Source: Burkholderiales bacterium
GTDB lineage: Bacteria > Pseudomonadota > Gammaproteobacteria > Burkholderiales > Burkholderiaceae_C
Assembly (NCBI GenBank): GCA_028868305.1
Contig: JAGWUS010000031.1
Location: 1 to 45,347 of the forward strand
Direction: 5' to 3'
DNA length: 45,347 nucleotides
Part shown: in pieces, positions 16,097 to 23,764 of the stretch
Position numbering within the stretch: the stretch's first letter is position 1
Layout of the letters: every line of letters begins with the position of its first letter
Notes under the pieces: model-generated
Told to the model about the DNA's origin: nothing
The model's input: only the letters and a program-made list of their open reading frames with translations
Database searches by the model: none
Translations under genes and position numbers: made by a program

Positions 16097-17953
16097 CTAG
16101 CGGTACATGGCGTCGATTTGCGCCGCGTATTTCTTTTCCACCAGTTTGCGTTTGAGCTTCATGGTGGGTGTGAGTTCCTCGTCTTCGGCACTCAGCTGGG
16201 TGTCGAGCAGGAAGAATTTTTTGATCTGTTCCACGCGTGCAAACTTCTTGTTGACGCGGTCGAGTTCGCCCTGGATCAGTGCCTGCACTTCGGGCGCACG
16301 CGTCAGCGATGCGTAGTTGCTAAAGGGCACATCGGCGTCCTGTGCAAACTTCTCCACGTTTTCCTGATCAATCATGATGATCACCACCAGGTAAGGGCGC
16401 TTGTCCCCAATCACCACCGCATCGGTAATGTAGGGTGAGAACTTCAGATCGTTCTCCAGCTCACTCGGCGTAATGTTTTTACCGCCAGCGGTGATGATGA
16501 TGTCCTTCATGCGGTCGGTGATGAAGTAGTAGCCGTCCGCGTCCACCTTGCCGATGTCGCCAGTGTGCAACCAGCCATCTTTGTCGATGGTTTCCGCGGT
16601 TTTTTCGGGCAGGTTCAGGTAGCCGGCGAACACGTTCTTTCCGCGCACCAGAATTTCACCGGTGGCAGGGTCAAGCATCATCTCGTTGTATTCGGCCGCA
16701 GGTCCGATGCTTCCCGGCTTAATCCGGTTGGGTTGTGCCCCGCTGGAGCCGCCGCAGGTTTCGGTCATGCCCCAGACCTCCACCATCGGGACACCCAGTG
16801 CCAGGTACCAGCGCACCAGGTCGGCCGATATCGGCGCTGCGCCGGTGAACAGGATGCGCGCGCGGTGAATGCCAATGAGCTTGCGCACATTGTTGAGCGC
16901 GAGCAGCCTAGCCAAGTGGAACTGCAGCTTGAGCCACCCACCCACGGGTTGCTGGGCCATGACCAGGTCGGCAATGCGCTGGCCCACACCTATGGCCCAG
17001 GCGTAGGCCATCTGCTGGATGGCCCCTGATTCCTTGAGCGCGATCATCACGCCCGAATAAAATTTTTCCCAAACCCGGGGCACGGCGACAAATACCGTCG
17101 GCGCGATCTCGCGCACGTTTTCGGGAATGGTCTCCGGGTTCTCTACAAAGTTGAGTTTGGCGCCGGTGTACATGCCGTGGTACTCGCCACTCATGCGCTC
17201 GGCAATGTGGCACAGCGGCAGGAAACACATGCGTTCGTCGGTCTCATCCTGCTGGATCAGGTTGCTGTAGCCCCGCACGGTATAGACCAGCCCCTGGTGC
17301 AGGTGCATGGCGCCCTTGGACTTGCCCGTCGTGCCTGAGGTGTACACCAGAATAGCCAAATCTTTCGGTTTGACCGATTGCGTGCGTGCCTCCACAACCT
17401 GCGGGTGCTGTTGCAGGTAGGAGCGCCCCAGTTCCCGTAGGGTGTCCAGGCTCAGCACGCCCGGGTCCTGCAGCTTGTGCAGGCCTTCCATATCGATGGC
17501 AATGATCTTGCGCAAACCGGGCAGTTGGTCGCGCACTTCCAGCGCCTTGTCCAGTTGTTCGTCGTTCTCGACAAATAGGAAGCGGGTCTGGGAGTCTTCG
17601 CACAGGTACTGCACCTGGTTGGGCGCATCGGTTGGGTAAATGCCGTTGGAAACACCGCCGGCCGACAGGATGGCCAGGTCTGCCCAGACCCACTCCACGG
17701 TGGTATTGGAAAGGATGGCCGCGCAGTCGCCCTGGTTGAAGCCTAGGCTGATCAGCCCGGCGGCGATTTCGCGAACGGCTTCAGCGGTCTGGTTCCAGGT
17801 CCAGCTGCGCCACAGACCTAGGTGCTTCTGGCGCAGCCAGATATGGGGGCCACGGGTCTTGACCGCATTCCAGAAAATGGCGGGAATAGTGTCTCCGGGC
17901 ACGACAATGTCGCGGTTCGGAATGATTTCCTTGGCTTGCCATAGCGCGCTCAT
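16097..17953 (-). CDS. AMP-dependent acyl-CoA synthetase (long-chain fatty acid ligase family)
   Basis: This 618-residue enzyme activates a carboxylic acid with ATP and CoA through an acyl-AMP. Motifs in order: P-loop YTSGTTGKSKGAM (204-216), VWGMTETCGG (A5-like), GWLHTGDIG, DRMKDIIITAGGKNITP (A8) and a terminal PTMKLKR lysine motif. Length and a long linker near residues 300-400 fit the long-chain/bacteriochlorophyll-type FadD15-like subgroup. ATG 17953 is chosen; an upstream extension would run through a repeat at 17958-18010. Its place between livF and the binding proteins points to uptake coupled to CoA activation. Confidence 0.92.
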   Translation of the reverse strand: MSALWQAKEIIPNRDIVVPGDTIPAIFWNAVKTRGPHIWLRQKHLGLWRSWTWNQTAEAVREIAAGLISLGFNQGDCAAILSNTTVEWVWADLAILSAGGVSNGIYPTDAPNQVQYLCEDSQTRFLFVENDEQLDKALEVRDQLPGLRKIIAIDMEGLHKLQDPGVLSLDTLRELGRSYLQQHPQVVEARTQSVKPKDLAILVYTSGTTGKSKGAMHLHQGLVYTVRGYSNLIQQDETDERMCFLPLCHIAERMSGEYHGMYTGAKLNFVENPETIPENVREIAPTVFVAVPRVWEKFYSGVMIALKESGAIQQMAYAWAIGVGQRIADLVMAQQPVGGWLKLQFHLARLLALNNVRKLIGIHRARILFTGAAPISADLVRWYLALGVPMVEVWGMTETCGGSSGAQPNRIKPGSIGPAAEYNEMMLDPATGEILVRGKNVFAGYLNLPEKTAETIDKDGWLHTGDIGKVDADGYYFITDRMKDIIITAGGKNITPSELENDLKFSPYITDAVVIGDKRPYLVVIIMIDQENVEKFAQDADVPFSNYASLTRAPEVQALIQGELDRVNKKFARVEQIKKFFLLDTQLSAEDEELTPTMKLKRKLVEKKYAAQIDAMYR

Positions 17954-17957
17954 ACGT

Positions 17958-18010
17958 GTGCCCCCACGCTTGTCGCTGCGCGTACTGCGCTGCCCCCCGA
18001 GGGGGCGCTC
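17958..18010. repeat. Palindrome-containing repeat, copy A (livF to ligase gap)
   Basis: This 53-base unit matches 18850-18902 at 52 positions (mismatch G18005/T18897). It contains the self-complementary core CCCCCCGAGGGGG. It fills most of the gap between livF and the acyl-CoA ligase. On the coding strand its end, GTGGGGGCAC, lies a few bases before the ligase ATG and may act as its ribosome binding site. I recall similar elements in many Comamonadaceae intergenic regions. Confidence 0.85.
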
Positions 18011-18044
18011 ACTTGCTTGAGGCGGCTCTGCGCTGCGTGCATGT

Positions 18045-18842
18045 TTATCTCCATGTTTTCTTTTTTTTCCAGCGCCGCTCGCCGCGCACACCGTCTTCTT
18101 TCATGCCCAGATAGAACTCCTTGATGTCGTCCTTCTCCCGCAGGTGGGCGCAGGTGTCTTCCATGACGATGCGCCCGTTTTCCAGCACATAGCCGTAGTC
18201 CGATGCATTGAGCGCCATGTTGGCGTTTTGCTCGACCAGCAAAATGGTGGTGCCCCGCTCGCGGTTGATGCGCACCACAATCTCAAAGATTTCCTTGGTG
18301 AGCTTGGGAGAGAGACCCAGGCTTGGCTCGTCCAGCAGGATCAGGTCGGGGTCGGCCATCAGGGCGCGCGAAATCGACAGCATCTGCTGCTGCCCACCCG
18401 AGAGCAGACCGGCGTCCTGCGTGGCCCGCTCTTTCAGGATGGGGAAGTAGCCGTACACGGTTTCCATGTCGCGCGCTACGCCGTCGCGGTCAGAGCGGGT
18501 GTAGGCACCCATGAGCAGGTTGTCATGGACTGAGAGCAGCGGGAAGACCTCGCGCCCTTCGGGCACATGGCTCAGGCCCTGTTGCACGATGAAGGCCGGG
18601 TCTTTGGCGGTGATGGCCTCGCCCTTGAATTCGATCGAGCCCTTGCGCGGATCGATGATCCCCGAAATGGTTTTGAGAATGGTGGTCTTGCCCGCGCCGT
18701 TGGAGCCCAGTACGGTGGCAATCTCGCCACGCCGCACCTGCAGGCTCACACCACGAATAGCCTTGATGGGGCCGTAGGAACTCTCGACGTTGAGCAGCTT
18801 CAGTACGGGCATGTCGCTGATGGCGGGAGGTACCGTGCTCAT
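18045..18842 (-). CDS. livF: ABC transporter ATP-binding protein LivF-type
   Basis: This 265-residue ATPase of the branched-chain amino acid importer family has Walker A GSNGAGKTT (46-54), signature LSGGQQQMLSISRAL, Walker B LILLDEPSLGLSP and the switch His region LLVEQNANMAL. The C-terminus is longer and more basic (GERRWKKKKTWR) than in typical LivF (about 235-240), partly because translation runs close to a repeat. Its ATG overlaps the livG stop by four bases (ATGA at 18839-18842), implying translational coupling. It energises uptake with LivG, LivH and LivM. Confidence 0.92.
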   Translation of the reverse strand: MSTVPPAISDMPVLKLLNVESSYGPIKAIRGVSLQVRRGEIATVLGSNGAGKTTILKTISGIIDPRKGSIEFKGEAITAKDPAFIVQQGLSHVPEGREVFPLLSVHDNLLMGAYTRSDRDGVARDMETVYGYFPILKERATQDAGLLSGGQQQMLSISRALMADPDLILLDEPSLGLSPKLTKEIFEIVVRINRERGTTILLVEQNANMALNASDYGYVLENGRIVMEDTCAHLREKDDIKEFYLGMKEDGVRGERRWKKKKTWR

Positions 18843-19735
18843 GGGAAACGTGCCCCCACGCTTGTCGCTGCGCGTACTGCGCTGCCCCCCGAGGGGTCGC
18901 TCGCGCCTAGGGGCGGCCCGTCGGCGCTCAAGTTTCTCCTGAGAGATGACACATCGTCAATCGAGCCCAGGTAGGCCTCGATCACTCCAGGGTCAGTTTG
19001 TACTTCGCGTGGCGAGCCCATGGCCAGCACCTCGCCCTGGTTCATGGCCAGCACCCGGTCAGACACCTTGCTGACCAGCGTCATGTCGTGTTCGACCATC
19101 AGGACCGTGATGCCCAGCTCGTTCTTGATGTCCTGAATCCAGAAGGCCATGTCTTCGGTTTCTTCCACATTCAGCCCGGAAGAGGGTTCGTCCAGCAGCA
19201 GCAGCTTGGGCTCGGTGCACAGCGCGCGGGCCATTTCCACCACCTTGCGCACGCCATAGGGCAGGCCAGCCACCAGTGAGTCGCGGTAGTGCTGCAGGTC
19301 CAGCAATTCAATGACTTCCTCGGCTTTCTCGCGTGACTTCAGTTCGGTTTCGCGGGCTTTTGACGTGAAAAAAAGGTCTTGCCACAGCCCGGTCGTGCGG
19401 TGGGTATGCCGGCCAATCAACAGGTTGTGCAGCACGCTGGCGTGCTCGAACAACTCGATGTTCTGAAAGGTTCGGGCTATGCCCAATGAAGCCACGTTTT
19501 GCGGCGGCTGGTCAGTGAGCTTGAGCATGCCCTGGGGGCCTGCATATTCAATCTCGCCACTGGTGGGGGTGTAGATGCGGCTGATCAGGTTGAACACCGT
19601 GGTCTTGCCCGCGCCATTGGGGCCGATGAGGGTGAACACCTCGCCGTGCTGGACATCGAAGCTCACCTTGTTGACAGCTAGCACGCCGCCAAAGCGCACG
19701 CTCAGGTCTTTGGCAGAAAGAAGTAGGTCGGTCAT
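18839..19735 (-). CDS. livG: ABC transporter ATP-binding protein LivG-type with repeat-derived tail
   Basis: This 298-residue ATPase has Walker A GPNGAGKTT (38-46), signature LPYGVRKVVEMARAL, Walker B LLLLDEPSSGLN and switch segment VLMVEHDM. LivG proteins normally end soon after EAYLG, which occurs near residue 258 here. The remaining 40 or so residues (SADGPPLGASDPSGGS and on) come from the repeat at 18850-18925. The start overlaps the livM stop by four bases, and the stop overlaps the livF start by four. The catalytic core is complete, so the tail is probably tolerated. Confidence 0.92.
   Translation of the reverse strand: MTDLLLSAKDLSVRFGGVLAVNKVSFDVQHGEVFTLIGPNGAGKTTVFNLISRIYTPTSGEIEYAGPQGMLKLTDQPPQNVASLGIARTFQNIELFEHASVLHNLLIGRHTHRTTGLWQDLFFTSKARETELKSREKAEEVIELLDLQHYRDSLVAGLPYGVRKVVEMARALCTEPKLLLLDEPSSGLNVEETEDMAFWIQDIKNELGITVLMVEHDMTLVSKVSDRVLAMNQGEVLAMGSPREVQTDPGVIEAYLGSIDDVSSLRRNLSADGPPLGASDPSGGSAVRAATSVGARFP
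18850..18902. repeat. Palindrome-containing repeat, copy B (inside the livG 3' end)
   Basis: Same element as 17958-18010 with one mismatch. Here it is inside the coding sequence: read on the minus strand it encodes about the last 17 residues of LivG (SGGSAVRAATSVGARF). Similar sequence extends outward to about 18925 with GGGCGGCCC. Its GGGGG on the coding strand lies 11 bases before the livF ATG. Confidence 0.85.
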
Positions 19736-20808
19736 TTCAGCCTGTCCGATTTCTGGAAGGATTTCTGCCGCTTGAACATGCCCTTGCGGTAGAAGGGGAA
19801 CATCTGCAGATAGGTGCGAATTTTTAGCCATCGGCCGTACAGGCCCATGGGCTCGAACAGCACAAAGGCAATCAGCACCAAGCCATACACCAGGCCCTGC
19901 AGGCCCGGTGCCTGGCCGATGGTGGCAGGCAGGTAGTCCTTGGACAAGGCAATCACCTGCGGCATGGTGATCAGGAAGATCGCGCCCAGGAACGCGCCAT
20001 GCACCGAGCCTACGCCACCAATCACAATCATCAGCAGCAGGTCGATGGACTGCAGGATGTTGAACTGGTCGGGCGAAATGAACTGCAGCTTGTGCGCATA
20101 CAGCGCCCCCGCCACGCCGGCCAGTGCTGCCGACAGTGCAAATGAAAGCGTCTTGTAGTACGCCAGATGGATGCCCATGCTTTGCGCAGAGATTTCGGAG
20201 TCGCGGATGGCCACAAACGCGCGCCCGGTGGGCGAGCGCAGCAGGTTCAGAATGCCCAGCGTGGCGAACACCGTGATCAGCAGGCACAAAAAGTAAAATT
20301 GCTCGCCGCTTTCCAGCACCCAGCCAAAAATGTCCGGTTTCTTGATGTGGATGCCGGCATTGCCTCCGGTGACCGACTCCCAGCGCGCCAGCACCTCTTC
20401 CACGATAAAACCGAAGGACAGCGTGGCAATGCCGAGGTAAATGCCCTTGACCCGCAGCGCCGGCAAGCCCACCACCAGGCCAACTGCCGCCGACAGGCCC
20501 GCTGCGCAGGCCAGCGCCAAAGGAAAGGGCATGCCCATGTTGGTCAGCACCGCATGGGTATAGGCGCCCACCCCCAGGAATGCAGCGTGTCCCATCGAAA
20601 ACAGGCCGGTAAAGCCTGCCAGCAGCATCAGCCCCAGGCCGGCGATGGCGTAAATGAGCACAAAGGTGAGTTGCGCCAGCCAGTATTCGGCAAACAGCCA
20701 GGGCGCAGCCACCATGAGCAGCAGCAACGCGGAGTACCAGAAAACATGGCCGCCATGTTTGGCGAGCTTGATATCCTGCGCGTAGTCGGTCTTGAAAATA
20801 AAACGCAT
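19732..20808 (-). CDS. livM: Branched-chain amino acid-type ABC transporter permease LivM
   Basis: This 358-residue permease has about eight to ten hydrophobic segments. It contains the LivM signatures LAGFTGLFSMGHAAFLGVGAY (about 62-82), GRAFVAIRDSEISAQSMGI and the cytoplasmic EAA-like loop, and IVIGGVGSVHGAFLGA. The basic C-terminal tail RKGMFKRQKSFQKSDRLK is cytoplasmic. It starts 4 bases after the livH stop and overlaps livG by four bases. With LivH it forms the membrane channel of the importer. Confidence 0.93.
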   Translation of the reverse strand: MRFIFKTDYAQDIKLAKHGGHVFWYSALLLLMVAAPWLFAEYWLAQLTFVLIYAIAGLGLMLLAGFTGLFSMGHAAFLGVGAYTHAVLTNMGMPFPLALACAAGLSAAVGLVVGLPALRVKGIYLGIATLSFGFIVEEVLARWESVTGGNAGIHIKKPDIFGWVLESGEQFYFLCLLITVFATLGILNLLRSPTGRAFVAIRDSEISAQSMGIHLAYYKTLSFALSAALAGVAGALYAHKLQFISPDQFNILQSIDLLLMIVIGGVGSVHGAFLGAIFLITMPQVIALSKDYLPATIGQAPGLQGLVYGLVLIAFVLFEPMGLYGRWLKIRTYLQMFPFYRKGMFKRQKSFQKSDRLK

Positions 20809-20812
20809 GGGG

Positions 20813-21709
20813 TCAGACTTTCTTGCGCAGTTTTTCGCCGAACAAGCCGTTGGGCTTGACCATCAGCATGACCAGCACCACGATGTAGGCGGCCGTGTCC
20901 TTGAAGCCATCGGGCAGGTAGAAGCCCGAGAGGGATTCCACCAGCCCGATGATCAGTCCGCCCACAATGGCGCCCGGAAGACTGCCAAATCCCCCCACCA
21001 CCGCAGCGGGAAATGCTTTCAGGCCAATAAAGCCCATGTTGGCGTGCACAAAGGTAATCGGCGCCAGCAGCAGGCCGGCAATGGCAGCCACTGCAGCGGC
21101 CAGGCCCCAGGCGATGCCGTTGAGGCGCTGCACCGGAATGCCCATGTAGTACGCAGCCAACTGGTTTTGTGACGCGGCCTGCATGGCAATTCCCAGCTTG
21201 CTGTAGCGGAACAGGGCAAACAGCAGTACGCACAGTACCGCGGTGGCACCAATCACCGCCATGTGCTCCACGTTGAGCACCAGCGCACCCACACCCATGG
21301 CATCGCCGCCAATCTTCCAGATCTCGTCCTTGTAGGGCACCGGCAGCGCCTGGGTGTCGGTGCCAATGCCGGGAATCATGGTGATCAGGCCACGGGCCAC
21401 ATACCCAATGCCGATGGTCAGCATGACGATGGAAAACGCCGGCTGCCCCAGTATGGGGCGAATAACGATGCGCTCCAGCAGGATGCCAAACACCGCCATG
21501 GCCGCAATAGAGCTCAGAACGGCCAGCCAGTAAGGAAAGCCCAGCATGGTCATGCCCACCAGACCGCAGAAAGCCCCCAGCATCATCAGCTCGCCTTGTG
21601 CGAAGCTAACGGTCTCGGTTGCCTTGTAGATGAGTACAAAACCCAGGGCAATCAGTCCGTAGATGCACCCCTGTGCCACCCCGCTGATGACCAGTTGAAG
21701 AAACTGCAC
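20813..21709 (-). CDS. livH: Branched-chain amino acid-type ABC transporter permease LivH
   Basis: This 298-residue permease is the first gene of the minus-strand transport operon (livH-livM-livG-livF-ligase-SBP-SBP). It has LivH features: VISGVAQGCIYGLIALGFVLIYKATETVSFAQGELMM at the N-terminus and FPAAVVGGFGSLPGAIVGG near residue 240, with about eight membrane segments. The 106-base gap to the divergent crotonase gene (21710-21815) must hold both promoters. It is AT-rich compared with the flanks, but no confident -35/-10 pair was identified. Confidence 0.93.
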   Translation of the reverse strand: MQFLQLVISGVAQGCIYGLIALGFVLIYKATETVSFAQGELMMLGAFCGLVGMTMLGFPYWLAVLSSIAAMAVFGILLERIVIRPILGQPAFSIVMLTIGIGYVARGLITMIPGIGTDTQALPVPYKDEIWKIGGDAMGVGALVLNVEHMAVIGATAVLCVLLFALFRYSKLGIAMQAASQNQLAAYYMGIPVQRLNGIAWGLAAAVAAIAGLLLAPITFVHANMGFIGLKAFPAAVVGGFGSLPGAIVGGLIIGLVESLSGFYLPDGFKDTAAYIVVLVMLMVKPNGLFGEKLRKKV

Positions 21710-21815
21710 GCTGTCTCCTGTTGTTCTATGAACTGTTTATAGCGGGCATCGTGTGAATCGTTGATAGGGTTGTCACTGATACCTCTGTCATGCGTGAGAC
21801 TTTCTAATGCTTTGA

Positions 21816-22643
21816 ATGCGTAAATCAGTTCAAGTGAGTTCTCACGGGCACATCACAGTAGTAACCCTGAGCCGGCCCGATGTACGCAATGCAGTCGACG
21901 CGGAGACTGCGCACCAGTTGTACGAGGCTTTTTTGGGTTTTGAGTCTGACTCTCAGGCGCGCGTGGCCGTATTTCATGGCGACCATGGGCACTTCTGTGC
22001 GGGCTGGGACTTGCAGGCCGGTGCGCGATTGGCGCAGGCGCACGCCAGTGCGGCGGACATGTTTTCCCGCCTGAATTTCTCGGGTGCTGATTACGTGCAA
22101 CAGGGGCAGCCGGTGCCTGGCCCCCAGGGGCCGATGGGGCCGTCGCGGCTCATGCTCAGCAAACCGGTGATCGCTGCGGTCAGTGGCGCAGCCGTGGCTG
22201 GCGGCATGGAGCTCGCGCTGTGGTGTGATATGCGCGTCATGGAAGACGATGCCTACTTTGGCGTGTACTGCCGTCGCTTTGGTGTGCCGCTGATCGACGG
22301 CGGCACGGTGCGTCTGCCGCGCATGATCGGCATGGGCCATGCCATGGACCTGATCCTCACCGGGCGCAAGCTGGAGCCAGCCGAGGCGCTGGCCATGGGC
22401 CTGTGCAACCGCGTGGAGCCCAAGGGGCAGGGCCTGCAGGCTGCTATGGCCCTGGCGGAACAACTGGCCGGCTTTCCACAGCAGACCATGCTGGCCGATC
22501 GCGCCAGTGCCTATGCGCAGTGGGATATGGATCTGCCCGATGCACTGCACGAGGAGTGGGAGCGTGGCAAGGCCTGCATTGCATCGGGACTGGAAGGGGC
22601 TGGGCGCTTTGCCGCCGGAGCCGGGCGGCACGGGAAGTTTTAG
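21816..22643 (+). CDS. Crotonase/enoyl-CoA hydratase family protein
   Basis: This 275-residue crotonase-fold protein has GHFCAGWDLQAGARL (about 58-72, first oxyanion-hole loop), AAVSGAAVAGGMELALWCDMRVM (second loop) and CRRFGVPLIDGGTVRLPRMIG. It is a member distinct from the hydratase at 7666. Divergent transcription from livH suggests a shared control region and a linked pathway. The C-terminal Gly/Arg-rich end (EGAGRFAAGAGRHGKF) is typical of this subgroup. The reaction is unassigned. Confidence 0.88.
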   Translation: MRKSVQVSSHGHITVVTLSRPDVRNAVDAETAHQLYEAFLGFESDSQARVAVFHGDHGHFCAGWDLQAGARLAQAHASAADMFSRLNFSGADYVQQGQPVPGPQGPMGPSRLMLSKPVIAAVSGAAVAGGMELALWCDMRVMEDDAYFGVYCRRFGVPLIDGGTVRLPRMIGMGHAMDLILTGRKLEPAEALAMGLCNRVEPKGQGLQAAMALAEQLAGFPQQTMLADRASAYAQWDMDLPDALHEEWERGKACIASGLEGAGRFAAGAGRHGKF

Positions 22644-22647
22644 CTGG

Positions 22648-22700
22648 ATTGGGCTCTAGCCCTCATGGAATGTGTGCAAGTAGCTATAAATGTTATAGCG
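22648..22700 (+). repeat. Dispersed repeat element, intergenic copy
   Basis: GGGCTCTAGCCCTCATGG at the left, GTGTGCAAGTAGCTAT in the middle and GTTATAGCG at the right make this a full-length member of the family also at 8448, 40406 and 41371. It starts four bases after the crotonase stop and marks the left edge of the compositionally different stretch that follows. Confidence 0.75.
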
Positions 22701-22720
22701 AATGGTTGTCTGATTTCGAC

Positions 22721-22737
22721 ACTGGGCTATACCCAGT
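22721..22737. other. Perfect inverted repeat in the gap after the crotonase gene
   Basis: ACTGGG (22721-22726), loop CTATA, CCCAGT (22732-22737). A short stable hairpin between the convergent crotonase and thioredoxin-like genes. There is no T-run on either side, so a terminator role is possible but weakly supported. Confidence 0.3.
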
Positions 22738-22761
22738 AGCGACTACGACTGGCTCTCATCG

Positions 22762-23088
22762 TCATGCGATTTCCAATGCGGCTGAAATGTCGCTGGTTTG
22801 CGTGGGGCGCACCAGGCGTGCAACTTCCTGCCCGTCACGTAGTAGCACGAGAGTAGGCCAGAGCTTGATCCGGTAGCGTCGCCCGAGTGCCTGTCCAGGT
22901 CCATCTTCAATCCGGATATGACGCCACTGCGTATGTTGTGACAGCGATTCGAACACTGCGGGTTGGGCGGCACGGCAGTGACCGCACCAGCTTGTTCCGA
23001 ATTCGAGCAGGGTCAAGCCCGGGAATGCGTCTACTTCGGAGCGTGTCGGGGCTTCGATTTCGCTTAGGTAGGGTTTGGATGAACTCAT
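22762..23088 (-). CDS. Thioredoxin-family protein with CGHC active site
   Basis: This 108-residue protein has the thioredoxin fold: LTLLEFGTSWCGHCRAAQPAVFESL (about 30-54, active site WCGHC), then IRIEDGPGQALGRRYRIKLWPTLVLLRDGQEV with the cis-Pro segment WPTLV. The dipeptide GH between the cysteines is that of protein disulfide isomerase-like members rather than GP of thioredoxin, suggesting a less reducing potential. No signal peptide, so it is cytoplasmic. ATG 23088 is preferred to an upstream in-frame ATG at 23106. It points away from the sigF locus and may or may not belong to it. Confidence 0.8.
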   Translation of the reverse strand: MSSSKPYLSEIEAPTRSEVDAFPGLTLLEFGTSWCGHCRAAQPAVFESLSQHTQWRHIRIEDGPGQALGRRYRIKLWPTLVLLRDGQEVARLVRPTQTSDISAALEIA

Positions 23089-23109
23089 GACTGGATTGTG
23101 GCCCACGAG

Positions 23110-23413
23110 TTACCGGGCATTCTTCAATGTCGTCCGTAGGCCCTCGGCTACAGTCGACTCTAAGTGGGTTTCCAGTCTACACAATCGGCGACATATCGTG
23201 GACATCCGTTCGCCATAGGCGAAGAGTATTGAATGGCCTAAGGTCGTCGCATTGAAGTAAGCACCCAGATCGAAAGTGCTCACGGCCTTACGCAGGCACC
23301 CACTCCGCTAGTTTGGCTTTACGCTGAGCAGACGATGCGGAAGATGCGTAAGTCATTACATCGAAGAAATACAACAGCAACCACGGTACACGCTCTGCGA
23401 GAGTCTTGGCAAT
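23110..23413 (-). pseudogene. Possible remnant of a degraded gene (unidentified)
   Basis: The gap 23107-23456 has no intact gene. On the minus strand, two overlapping open frames without good start codons look coding-like. The first (23413-23288, 41 codons) contains LAERVPWLLLYFFDVM and ends with TAA. The second, shifted in frame (23307-23110, 65 codons), contains VSTFDLGAYFNATTLG and ends with TAA. A single frameshift near 23295 would join them into roughly 100 residues. I do not recognise a family, and no ribosome binding site is visible. Chance open frames are a real alternative. Confidence 0.2.
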
Positions 23414-23456
23414 TCAACGAACTGCAACAGTCGCAGGCGGGTATTTCAGCCTAGGA

Positions 23457-23693
23457 TTACTTTTTCATTTCGTCTTTGGACATGGCATCCTTCGCCATTG
23501 TGTCCTTCTTCATTCCGTCTTTTGCCATAGCGCCCTTCTTCATTTCATCCTTCGACATGGCATCTTTAGCCATAGTGTCTTTCTTCATTCCATCATGGGC
23601 CATGGCGTCCTTCTTCATTTCGTCTGCGGCCATTGCGCCGGTGGTCGCCAGCAGCATGCAGGCGGAGAGAAGAGTTGCGGTCAGTTTGTTCAT
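23457..23693 (-). CDS. mrpX: Methionine-rich pentapeptide MXKDX repeat protein (MrpX-like)
   Basis: This 78-residue exported protein has a signal peptide MNKLTATLLSACMLLATTGAMA. The roughly 55-residue mature part is a run of five-residue units of the form M-(K/A/S)-(K/H)-(D/G)-x, with a methionine at every fifth position, 11 in all. AGGA lies six bases before the ATG at 23693; an ATG at 23699 is too close to it. It fits the pentapeptide MXKDX repeat family. In Azospira, a periplasmic Met-rich peptide of this kind (MrpX) scavenges hypochlorite and is re-reduced by YedY1, and the genes upstream here encode YedY1- and YedZ1-like proteins. Confidence 0.8.
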   Translation of the reverse strand: MNKLTATLLSACMLLATTGAMAADEMKKDAMAHDGMKKDTMAKDAMSKDEMKKGAMAKDGMKKDTMAKDAMSKDEMKK

Positions 23694-23764
23694 GGTCATT
23701 CCTAAGAGTTGTGTAGTGCAGAAAGTGGCAGGATTGCCGGTGTTTGGACGTAGCGTGAGCGAAC

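Noticed and set aside
17954-18091. 46-residue N-terminal extension of the acyl-CoA ligase
   Set aside because: It is translation of repeat copy A and the end of livF; the family N-terminus fits the ATG at 17953.
23476-23690. Short tandem repeats resembling a CRISPR or satellite array
   Set aside because: The 15-base periodicity is explained by the five-residue protein repeat; there are no unique spacers.
23406-23705. 99-codon plus-strand frame rich in Phe, His and Leu
   Set aside because: It is the complement of the pentapeptide repeat gene; the Met/Lys/Asp frame has the signal peptide and ribosome binding site.
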